A stretch of DNA of 64,000 nucleotides, taken from positions 2,215,276 through 2,279,275 of the forward strand of contig JADANN010000461.1 in the NCBI GenBank assembly GCA_018806985.1, read 5' to 3'. Shown here piece by piece: positions 1-12,200 of this stretch. The DNA is from Angiostrongylus vasorum. Taxonomy: Eukaryota; Nematoda; Chromadorea; Rhabditida; Metastrongylidae. Position numbers and translations under genes: made by a program. How positions within the stretch are numbered: position 1 is the first letter of the stretch; each line of letters opens with the position of its first letter. Below the pieces are notes generated by a model that saw only the letters and a list, made by a program, of their open reading frames with translations, searched no databases and was not told the origin of the DNA.

Positions 1-166
1 ACTATCTGAGTACGAAAACTTATGTGAAGAAAAAAGATTTAAATGTGGTGGCGAATATATCGAGGGCATGCTTTTCCACTCTACTAATATAGTCTATTTC
101 AATCACTCTAGGTACTCGACTGATTCACTAATTTCAAAAATGAGAGTGAGCCGTAAGAAAATATAC

Positions 167-298
167 CTTCTGGCTACTTCCAGCCGTCTCAGCTCTCCAT
201 TGCGCAGCTTTCATTGTGGCTCTGTACGAAAGAAAATTACCACTCGGATCCAGCTGATGTTGCAAAATTTCCAACTTTGATTTTTCAACTCTTGACCA
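167..298 (-). CDS. RASGEF1-like gene, CDC25 domain exon 5 (last in window)
   Basis: These 44 codons lie between acceptor TTTTTTTCAG and donor GTATAT, phase 0. WSRVEKSKLEILQHQLDPSG then NFLSYRATMKAA matches family WAKVKTAKFDILEHQMDPSSNFYNYRTALRGAA. The next block expected in the family (IPFFSLLIKDIYFLNEG) is not in positions 1-166, so the gene continues beyond the left edge. Confidence 0.92.
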
Positions 299-3200
299 CT
301 GAAAAAAAATCGTCTCAAAGATTACCACTGAAAATTTTTTCCTATTAAAAGAGAAATGATGTCGATCCTTAAAAATACTGCTCTTTAGCACTGGTGCCAA
401 AGACGCTTTAACGATCCGCCCTCAAAACGCTATTGGTTTCCACGTTATGTGGCCATGCCCACTTCCGTGGCACTAATTTATGTAGTCGCATCTGCACTGC
501 ATGTCATGGGCTATCGCCAACCGTACTCTATACTGACGAGTGACCAATTCTTTTGTCGCATGCCAATCCCTTTTTCCTTTACTACGAAGAAATCGCTCGT
601 TTTACTCTAGTCAGAGCCAAAAATAAACAGAATCAGCGTTTCCTGTTGTGTTCCTGAGTATTTTTTTTTGAACTTACCAATATTTTCACGATGAGACAAG
701 AGGTCAACCGAGTTACTCATTTTTCGAATAATACTTTCTGATCTGGGGTGTGAATGACTCTGAGATAGCAGATGAAGTAAAATATGGTGAAAGATGAAAA
801 GAAGATGAAAATGGCTAGTAAAATAGACAGGGTGGCTTCACTTCAGTGTTATAGGAAATTATGGATTGAAAAGGTCGGTGACTAAAGAAAGATAAGGCAA
901 GAATGTGTTGAACGGATGTGAAAAATATTTGGGGCGTTACCTTAAACTTTTCCTCAGAGCTTGGAATGACCCGAAGATTGGTTTTAAAGAATTCACGCAG
1001 CTGGCTTTTAACTCAGTTTTTTACTTTAATGATGCTGAGATATTTGCAGAACTCTGGACCGCAAATGCCTATGGTGGGGGAACGAACGCGCTATTGTCCT
1101 TTCCGGGGGAGTAGCGCGCTCACCACCACACCATGCGGGTCCTTCGTTTCGCCTGTCTCAGTAGCGCGTTCGTTCCCCACCATAGGCATCTGCGGTCCAG
1201 AGTTTTGCAAATATCTCAGCATCATTAAAGTTATATTTCGCAACGCATACCCCTGCCGCTAAAAAGAGTAGGCAGTAAATAATAAGTCAAAATTGTGATT
1301 ATCACTTTTTACTTTTACTTTTACTCAGACCAGGTAATAGAAGTGAAATCATCCTGAGCAACGATGAAGCCTTACGATATCCAGTGTTCAGAGGTACTTT
1401 ATCTCACTCGTTCATATACGATAATCTAGTCCTCATGGAAATCTGCGCCATTTTAGAACATCGTCACCCATTTCATGGTCTATGATAAACTTTAAAGGTT
1501 TGAAAATTTTTCCTTTGCTGCTCGCTAACGCTAGCTAATATAACACCCACCGCTGCAGGGTGCATTATATGAAAAACAAATTATTATCAACGGATGGTCG
1601 TATCAACAACAACAACCCTGTATAAAAGAACATCGCAAGGCGAGTATGTCTCATTAGAGCGATGCCCACTGAAGAAGATCCGACACGATACGAAGGCGAA
1701 GACGAGATGACGAACAAATGTGGAGCATCGACTCGATCATTGGCTGTGATGAAGGCGAAGACGTCGAAGCTTTAACAGAATAAGACTCATGTAACAATCT
1801 CACGCAAGCGAAACAACCTAAGAAGGGATTGAACTGTACAGTTCGAAGTTCGCTGAAGTGGTATTAAGGCCTGAACTTCTATTCTTTACTCCTCTTGTTG
1901 CCATCCATCCAAATTATACGAATAAAAAAAAGGTTGAGAATCGAACCGTTTTCTTCAGTCGGATGATTGCTGGCAACGATAGGCCAGCTACAATGGCCAT
2001 CAAGCTGTTGAAGTTGCCGATTTCACAGCATTCCTTCGCCACATCGATCAAATATTCGATAACCTTAAAAATTTACGAATACAGTTGAGTAAAAATTATA
2101 ATAAGTTGATGTATTTGCTCTGCAAGTCTTAGCACTCTAGAGACAGAGGCTAATGAGGCAGTTCTAGAAGGTGTAAGTATTCTTACGTGATCTTGCTGGA
2201 AAAAAATTTAGTTCTGGTATTTACCAGCATGAAGCCTGAAGTGTTAAAATGCCTGCGTACTCACATTGCCTAAATAGTTTTTAAGAGTGGCGTGTGCAAC
2301 GCAGTGGTCAGAACTCCTTTAACAATACACTCGAGGTCGCTGGCTCGATCCTGTACCTCACCCTTATCAAGTCTTCTCCTCCTGCAGGGTTAGCCTATTT
2401 GTATCAGACATGTTTGCAATGATAGCAGCACTCACTTCGTACACATCGGTAAGCCACCGCAAGTCGCTGCATTGGCCAAACATACATTCAGTTACCCCTA
2501 ATAGAATGCATGGAGCATCCTTCAGGCATCAATCAGTACCGAACGCTTTGTTCTTTTTTTTGTTAACAAAGATATTACGGAATCTTGGGTGGCAGAGTAT
2601 AAATCAAGCAAGGACTTCAAAGGTGAGACTAGTTTACGATCTAGATAGAAATTTAAAGATTATTCTCCTATAAATTATCCCCACAGATCTACTAACTCTA
2701 AATAAATGACTTCGACGTCCCTAAATGGCGGAGGTGGCGCTGTTGCTAGGTGCTGAACAACTTTCATGTTTTTTTACCTTTCGTGTAGATCTTCGTATTT
2801 TCGAGCAAAAGAATCCCATTAAACCCACGCATTTGGTGCTCCATGGATATGAGTCGACATTTACTGGTGGCCTCTGAAGTTACTAGACAATATAGGGGGA
2901 TTACTTTTGTGAGCTGAATGAATGCTTAGCTCAACTAGCGATTGGTGACCGATCTCATATCTAATGTCACATCACTATCCACTCACTGCACACACCACGC
3001 GCGATTTTAGCCCAAAAGAGTATGATAATCGTCGTGATAAGCGCGAAATCCAAAGTTTTCCTACTTATAACATTGTTCAGATTAATGAAATGAATGGGCT
3101 CTATGAAATCGACCTCAACTCGGTGCTTCTTCCTCAGCTGTCGCAGAACCTCAGTGGCGGCAAACGACGATAGCCGATTGAACCATTCTACATAGAACGA

Positions 3201-6200
3201 AATAGAATTTCCGGGACAGTTCTGAAACATCACACGGACGACTTGCTAATAGGATGACACTATCTTCGAACTTTTAAATGACTACCATATTTCCTCTTCA
3301 TTTTTCCACTATCCCACGTTTTCCTTCTACTACTGCTTTTCATTAGGTCATTTTATGAAATTCTTACTGTTTGAAACTATTTAAACTCTTGATCGGATAC
3401 CAATTTAAGCAGACTACTCAATTTTTTACCCAAATTTGGATAGCCCACGTACTCGATTTCTACCTAGGTCAGCAATGTCGTTGTTCGCCAATGCCAAAAG
3501 GATCTCGTCAACACCCACCATACTGAATCTTTCCTGGAATTTCACACTTTTAATTGCTTTATTAATTCAAAAAAACTAAGAACGAAACAAAAAACAAGCA
3601 GCATTAATCTATTTGAATTTACCATTTCAATATGAGTGAGTTGTTGAGCGACGAGTTTCGGATCCGTACATACCGTAATCAGACCGCTCTAAACTTCAAA
3701 ATGTAATGAACTCAAAACCACACGCACTTAGTCGTGAATTAAACTGCGTTTAAGTTTCAGTTTTAATGGTTGCATAAATCAAGGTGCTCCACTGACTATT
3801 CAATCTTTTCTATCCTTTTAACTTCCATCGCTGCGCACTTAAATATATTTATTTTAACCAATTTTATATTTCCTGTATAATACGTCCTTCAAAATCTCAT
3901 TTGCAAAACTCGCATAACAATTTTTCGATGTTAACCTTTTATTTTCTGCTTACTCTACTATTTCTATACTACTAGCACTATGCTCGCTGACGGATGATTG
4001 CTGATGATAGCGTTAGGTAGAAAACTAGCTGACAGAAACGCACAACAAGAGAGTCCGTGGCGCAGCGTGTAATGCGCGAGTCCCGAAAGGCGAAACCGCG
4101 GTTCGATCTGGCTCGGATTCCAAGTTTTGCGAATATCTCAGGGCCGTTGTGGTTGTAATTTTTCGATGATTTTCATTAGTCGCAATTTGCACTTTGGACT
4201 AAGAATTCTATTAATTTTTGTCTAGCCATTCGTACATTTTAACAAAAAAAAATGTAAAAATGATTTTGAAATGATCCAGAATAATTTTTTTTCCCCTTGC
4301 ATACGAATCAGTGACCGTGACAACTCTTACCATAATATCAGACTGGATAGGACGTTGTGAGCTCTCGGAAAGCGTCTTCTGCAGATTCCTCACGGCCTTG
4401 TTGTATCGATCCAATTTGCTTAACTAAAAAAGAAAGCGATAGCTCGAAAACGACCTCCTTGAATGGAACGGGTTCACATACGGTGGAGCGAAGATTGGTT
4501 TGCAAGTCGCTGACTTTTTGCTTGAACGTTTGATCAACAGAGCACATCCCAAGCAATTCACTCAATCTAGAAGCAATATATTGTTTTTTAAAAAGCCTTT
4601 ATAATAACATTAATGTGCCACGGGAAATAACAAGTAATAAACATAGATGTGTGGTTGGAAAACAATGCTGGTGAAATGATGTTATAAAATAATGGTGGTA
4701 ATGATGTGTTGGAGTTGTCGCTCACTACAAGCAAGGCATTGGATCGACCCCTCTCCGGCGTCAGTCAGCCTTCGATCAGTCTGGGGTCCGGAAATTGGTG
4801 GAAGTCTTGCATGGGATCAGCTCGATCTCTCCCAGCTCATAAAGCTGGTTCCTGGATTACTTACTTGATACTTACTTGGACGGACCGTCCTCACTGGTTG
4901 TGCGGGCCCCAGAATAGTCACCATTTTTCAGGGATTTGCTGGTTAACCCACTGTGGTTCCCTGGAATCCCGAGGTCAGCCTGGCCAAAGCCACCATGCGA
5001 CTTTGATACCGGGTCTGTGATGGATCCTGGTATTAGTTAATTGGTTCCTGGATTAGCATGTGGAAAACCCATAGCACAGCTATCCGGGGACTCGGGGACG
5101 ATTAGACTTGGTTTTATAAAGTAAACGAAACATTTTTTATAGGACTATAAAATGAAATTTATAGAAACAGGACAAAAAAACCAAAGTTCTTCATGAAATA
5201 AAATTAACTACGAGCTTCTTAACGCATATCTACTACCATCCTTCATATCCGGAATATTGAATCAGTTTGCACCAAGGCAAGGTGCTTCTTTGGGTGGTAT
5301 GGATGGATGCTTCAACAAGGATCAAGAGCAACGATGTACTTCCACTGAACTGCTGATGTAGTGATACTGTGAATCAGAACATGGGTTTCGTTTATCTGTC
5401 GCACAGAATTGAACAGGACCCCATATGATCATGTATCATAAGAAAACCATTTGGGGACCGAATACATATTTGGCCCTCCATGGGGTAGAAGTTTTTTCAA
5501 CATCAAGGCGATGTAGTTTTTGACTTGCCTGGAGCGAGGGGTTCAACCAACGTCCATGTGTATGTTGCACATCCTCTCCCACAACTTTGCTACGTGTGCT
5601 CACAACAATAGTTCCTTAAACACTCTACGTATGTCGTTTAGTTCTATTCAATAATGCAAAAGTTTCGCACTCGATAAACTTTGCTTTTTACAAAAAGCCA
5701 TGTACCAGTGGGTAATCCTATTCTTGTATATGTACGCAGATTTACTTCATGTATCTGCATTGCGGGAGAGGGCATGTAGCGCAGTGGTCGGAGCTGCCAC
5801 ATACACATAGGATCGATCCCCACGTCCATGGTTCACTAATCCTTCCATCTCTCCGGGGTCGGCAAATTGCTACCAGACTTGTCTGGGAGGAGCACTGGCT
5901 CGATACGTCGGTAGGTCATTGCAAAGGCCGGATATGCATTCAATCACCTCCAAACGATAATTAATGAAGTCGAATGCATGGCGCATCTCTCAAGTACTGA
6001 TCAACGCCGAGAGCTTTACCCCTTTATTATTTTATTATCTCGATTGTGATTTTTTATAGAAAGGAGAGTGTTCACCTGTTACGCATATGTTCACTTCGAA
6101 AATCATGCGGAATACTGGCGCACCATTCACGACAAAGTCGTAACAAATGCGAAAACATACGATCTCGTCCCTCCCGGCAGAAATTGACAGCGTTTGCGTT

Positions 6201-9200
6201 TTGAGCAAACATACACTGCTGAAATTTATTATTCACTGGTTACAAACAACTCAACAAAATTCGAAGTAGAGAGGTCGTGTTTTGCTTTAAAAAAAATTGG
6301 AGAAAAATAAATGACAAGACGGTAGAGGAGCCGCATGATGAAATTGGATAACACCTCAGCATTTGACCTATTACTCCATATCTAGTATTGTATTCGTTAA
6401 ACTATGCCACAGGACTTTTGTTTGACATGCCATCTTCAGGGGCACGCACAGTGCAGTACCTAGAGGTTCCTTCTAATACACATGCGTTCTTACTCGTACC
6501 AGACCTGCCTAGGAGGATAGCAACAGTGGCTTTAAACATCGCAAGGCCACCTCAAGTCAATGTATAGGTCAGACATGTATTGAATCAACTCTAACGCTCT
6601 AACGACATTTGATGATTACGAACGCAAGGCACAGCCCTCTGGGATTGACAAACACCTAGAGCTTTATCCTTTATTTATATCTAGCCTACCGCCTTCAGTG
6701 GGCTAGCCGACTAAAGACAGCAATCGTTAGCGTTGTGGGAAGCCTTGTGTCGCATGGCCGCAATGTTCCTTCAGATAATGGCAGTGATTGAATAGTAACT
6801 CCCTATTTCAAAAGTTTATCACTTCCGTACATATTGTAATGTCTTTCGCCGATTTTTATGTCTATTCCTTAATCCAAAGAAATTAAGTCTACGTTTTTCT
6901 TTTCTTTTTTCGGATGGACTATTTGAAATATGGAACCTTTCTAAACATGGCTGGACGCCTCATCCTGCAAAAGTGTGCCCAGCTAGCAGGCTATTGAAGA
7001 AAGACATGCTTAAATTCACCCAAAAAACGATGAAGAATTGTCATGCAAAACTCATGACTGCAGGATCCGACGCTGATACTCGTAGAAGCAGTTGCCTTTC
7101 CAATTCCAGCGATGTTGAGGCAACGCAAGTTGTTCAAGAACATTCACTCTCAGCCAAATGATTAAAGAAGCAAACACCAAACCGCTGATTTTGAAAGAAC
7201 TTCAAGGCAACAGCTAGAAGTAATGTCTCGAATCCTACAAAAGTTCCTGGTGAAATTAGTCGACGCGCCTTCCGGGCGGCTCAAGAAACTGGTGGTGAAT
7301 GCCGGTGTCCATACGCAATTTTAAAAAAGTTCCATATTATACGTTTTACTGTCATATTCATTTCTTCAAAACCGAAGCAAAAAAGTAAGTTATAAGGATT
7401 ATCCGTTGGAAAACAAGTTATTATTAGCAGACACTAGTTATCAGCAACAACCGTCCTGTCCAAAACAGAGCTCACAGGTGAGGCTGCCTTATTTGAGCAC
7501 TGTTCCACTGAATAAGATTCGACTCGATACGATGACGAAAACACCACATCGAGAAGACGAACAACTGTGGACCATCGAGTCGGATCATTATCTTTGATGA
7601 AGAAGAAGACGTCGAAAGGCTAGCCGAATAAACATCGTTACCAACCTCGTGTTATTTTAACAATCTAGGAAGGTATAAATTATAAGGGTTCTAAATTAAG
7701 GAATAATTTCCTATTTCCCAGCATACCGGGCTACTACCACCTGTTATGACGAGCTAAGGACGCCCTAATCCAGCTACGTTGGACGGCCGTCGTTCAACAT
7801 GTCGACGACAGAAGCAAGTTGCAGCTGAGCTCAAACACGAATTCGGCTACTTCCGCGAGCATCAGTTGCAAAATCTGGGAAAGGAATACCTGTGTAAATA
7901 AACTTCTCTACTAGAATTGAAATGTACCCTGTGGGCAGTGCAAAAACACTTGATTTGTTGCACAGTTTACTACCAGCAGTCAACTAATCGCAGCATTCGC
8001 TGTTGTCAAGCAATTGCTGTCGTTCTAGAAGAACCCTATTAGCAAAACAGCAAATTCGCTTCAGATCTATGAAAGCCCAAAATTGCCTGTTGAAATGACC
8101 TGAGACTGCCCTACTCCGACTGTCTAGTATTTCCAGAGAAAATCACACTCAACTAGCATTTAGAATGTGAATAGAGGCATAAGACGACAACTCCTCAAAA
8201 CGTTAACGAACCAGCACTAGCTGCCTACTAATTGCATGAACTATAGTTGTAAAAAGCCGAAACGAATGAGAAAGTGGTGAGACCAACACAACTGAAGACG
8301 GTTATCTATATGTAAACAATAAAGAGGCAATCCAAGAAATATTCTCTTGTTTTGAGCGGTAGAAATGCCCGCTTTTAGTGGAATTCAATTCGGTACATCG
8401 AAAGTCATCTTCTCCAACTGCCGACCACCATTGAGTCTGAAGATAAACGCCAGTCACGTCATTGATTTCAGAGACGAGCTTGAGACGGAGATGTCGCCAA
8501 TACATCACACATCGAAATTCTCCAGAGTATTCTGTTTTGAGAAGTATCAGCCGTGGCTGATGCAAAAATCATTTAGCGAGCCTCCGGCAGATTGTTAGCC
8601 GGTTTCTTCCTTCAGACTCGATAATCAATTGATTAAGCGTGTGGTTGTGAACACAGTAGCAACAAAACTGTCATGAAACCCCCGTCAGTTTTTATTTACT
8701 GCCCACCCTTTTTTTTAATGGCAGGGGTATTAGGTGAAACATAACCATAATGATGCTGAGATATTTACAAAACTCCGGACCGCAGATGTGTGCGGTGGAG
8801 ACCGAACACGCTAGTATCCTTTCCGGGGTCTAACGCGTTCACCAATACACTATGCAATTCCTTCCTTTTGCATTTCTCTCGGCCGTGTTGTTTTCTCAGA
8901 CATTAAATAAAAAAGCGACGAGATTGCGATTTATACCACACCTTCAGCTTAGCTGGTTTCAGTACCGATATGTGCTCCCCAGATCCATCCCATTGACAGG
9001 TGCTGATAGCATGTAGGTCAATAACACGGCTGGGAGAAAGGTGAAATGAAGGGCTCCGTCAAAAGACCACTCACGTGGTGTGGTGGTGAACGCGTTAGCC
9101 CACGAAAAGGGTAATAGCGCGTTCGGTCCCCACCGCAGACACCAGCGGTCCGGAGTTTGCAAATATCTCAGCATCATTACTGTCATGAAAGTTTTAAAAA

Positions 9201-12200
9201 GTCAAGAACGCTAGTTGAGAAAATTACAACATAAATTGAAAAGAACAAGAAAGCTCAGGTGCAGATTTATTCCCAAGCAAATTGCGGTACTATTATAGCA
9301 GAAAACTTTTTTTCCTAATCGGTAAAAAAAGTTAAATAAGATAAAAAAGTGTATTTTGGTGTCGATTACTGCAACCTTCTTAAAGACTCATATCTGCTGC
9401 CGTTGAAGCATCCATAGACTTGGATTATGTGCAATTTTAATATCACAGTCACCTTCATATGAGCACAAGCGTAGGTGGTTCTGGCGCTAACAAGGATTGT
9501 TTTCTGGACGTCGATTTGGCGATAAAAAATGTAACCAAATGACTGGAATTCCTAGAGTAGATATGCGACCGCTTTTCGTGCCACATCTACTTCAAAGAAC
9601 GCCCAACAGGAATGAGCACGTATGGGTAGTCTCTGCAAAGAACGACGAGATGTCCAAGAGTATCCTCTCGATAAAAGTGAAAATAAAGAATTCCATACGA
9701 AAAGCGGAACGGTTTTTGCATCCCTGAACCAAGTGGAGTTTAGCCAAAACCTGTTGCTAAGGTGAAGGATAAAATGTAGACACGGTAGTACTGGAAGTTT
9801 CCATTCAAGACCTGATGAGGACAACAAGGAGATCAGTAACGATACTAACGAACCGCTAGAAGTTACATAGCGGTGAAGCTAGTAGCCGTTTATCATACTG
9901 GAGATGGATTAATTTTCAGAAAATTGGATAGTCGGAGAACTGGTGAAATTGGATTCTCTTCAACGCAAACCTTCTGCACTGAACAGAAGATGCTTTGAAG
10001 TAGTACTGACTCATTCAGACCTTTACATTTTAACCAGCGTGAGGCAATGTAGTTATCGACAGTGTTTGTCGACAAAATTCGGCATCAATTAATGACGAAA
10101 ACAAAAGCGCAGGATTCCTTTCGATTTTGAGAATTGCAGACAAGAGCGTACAATTTGCAAAGTAATCATTAGCGATTTCTTCTATAAGACTGCTTGATAC
10201 TTGATACCTGAACGGCCCATCCTCACCGGTTGTGCGGGCCTCAAAATAATCACCATTTTTTCGGAGATTTACTGGTTAAGCCCCTGTGGTTCCCTGGAAA
10301 CCCGACGTCAGCCTGGCCAAAATCTGAGCCAGGTCTTCACCACCACGGGCCTTCGCAGCCCTTGTGGACCACAGCGAGATTTACCACCATGCGACTTTCA
10401 TACCAGGACGGTAGTGAATCCTGGTATTCGTTTGCTCTTAGCTAGGCTTCCTGATGGAAACGCCGGATCCCCACGCTGTAGATCGCAGTCCGACACTCAG
10501 GAACACCTCCCAGCCACGATGAGGCGGTAACCGTTGCGAGGTCTATAAGATTGGCTCTAGGAAAACGTCCGGAGAATTTAAAACGAAAACTCACAGACTG
10601 AAATTGAACGAATAGTTGATGCCAGCATTACCAAAAATATTAACCCTAATTTATAATCACAATTTTGACTTATTATTTACTGCCTACTCATTTTTTTTAG
10701 CGGCAGGTTATGCGTTGCGAAATATAACTTTAGTGATGCTGAGATATTTGCAAAACTCTGGACCGCAGGTGCCTATGGTGGGGAACGAACGCGCTATTGT
10801 CCTTTCCGGGGAGTAGCGCGCTCACCACCACACCATGCGGGTCCTTCGTTTCGCCTTTCTCTCAGCTAGTTCTATTGATCTTTTGCCATCAGCAATCACC
10901 CGTGAGCGGGATTGATCTGGGGGGGGCCCAAATCGGCAACGAACCCAGTTAAGCTGAGGCTGCAGTTATAATCACAATTTTGACTTATTATTTACTGCCT
11001 ACTCTTTTAGCGGCAGGTTATGCGTTGCGAAATATAACTTTAGTGATGCTGAGATATTTGCAAAACTCTGGACCGCAGGTGCCTATGGTGGGGAACGAAC
11101 GCGCTATTGTCCTTTCCGGGGAGTAGCGCGCTCACCACCACACCATGCAGGGTCCTTCGTTTCGCCTTTCTCTCAGCTAGTTCTATTGATCTTTTGCCAT
11201 CAGCAATCACCCTAATTTATAATTTTAGAAGCCCTCTTCTGAACGTTGGGTGCGGTCTCCCAGTCGTAAGCACCATTACGATGACGTTTCCACAGTATAC
11301 CATTTAATAATAAATCGAATAATACCTTCCATTTACAAGCTAACATGATGCTGTTACAAAAAACTAATCTGCTAACGTTTCGACGCCGTCGTCTTTTTCA
11401 GACTCGTGAGCGATAATTTGAGCGGAAATAATCCTACAGAGATTTACGTAGTGCCAACTGTTCTAACTTGCCCTCACCAAATGGGCTCACCAATTATAAG
11501 ACCAAATGACACTGTTCCACGTACAAGTATAAAAGTCGCTATATCCCTAAATACAGTGGAGATACTCGGAAATATCTTCTACTCTGAACTCTTCCCGTCA
11601 TGTTTGTTCACCCACTTCCAACCAGTCCTAGGTGAAATTGACATGTTCATATAGTATTCTCGGCGTCCAACACACCGTTATGTCAGTGAAGAATATAGCA
11701 CAGTCTCAAATTAATCAGACCCAAACGACCATTTTCGCCGAGGTGAAAGTATTTTAGCCAATTTTGAACAATTGCAAATTGTTATCCTAACATTCGTCTA
11801 CTGCCTATTATTTTCTAATGGTAGGATATTTGTGCAATGCATCCACAAAGATGCTGAACTATGAACACAACTGAGGACCTCAAGCTTAGAACCTGCGTTT
11901 GACCCTTTCCGGGCTTAACGAAACTATAATTAATAACTTCCATGACTTCAATTGTTATGAAAGTAGAAAACACGAGAAAAAAGATAACCACATTAAATGT
12001 AACAGGTAAAAGATAGTGAAAAATATTGTAAAAAAAACAAACACATTAACGTAACGATAAAAGAAAAACGTTTAAAAGATGTTTTAAAATTTGCAATAAA
12101 AGCAACTAGTGGGACTTAAACGTAATAAATGAGCAACAATACAGTTCTAACCAAATTGATGCTGAGATGTTTGCAAAACTCCCGACCGCAGGTGCCTGCG

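Larger units (their letters stand above)
299..1946 (-). other. Intron with repeat copies (no other gene seen)
   Basis: The intron separates the last two RASGEF1-like exons in the window. It holds a palindromic family B copy (1024-1302) and a family D copy (1553-1806). Positions 299-1020 show nothing I can name. Confidence 0.5.

Noticed and set aside
4051..4125. Possible functional tRNA gene
   Set aside because: Acceptor and D stems pair, but anticodon and T stems are poor and family B tail sequence follows, so it is a SINE head.
8302..8598. Opposed 87- and 77-codon frames
   Set aside because: Tested as missing RASGEF1-like linker exons; no match to the expected ILQL/EW pattern and no phase fit.
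9497..9827. Overlapping long frames on both strands
   Set aside because: No motif, no splice borders, and not in a frame compatible with the RASGEF1-like gene that spans them.
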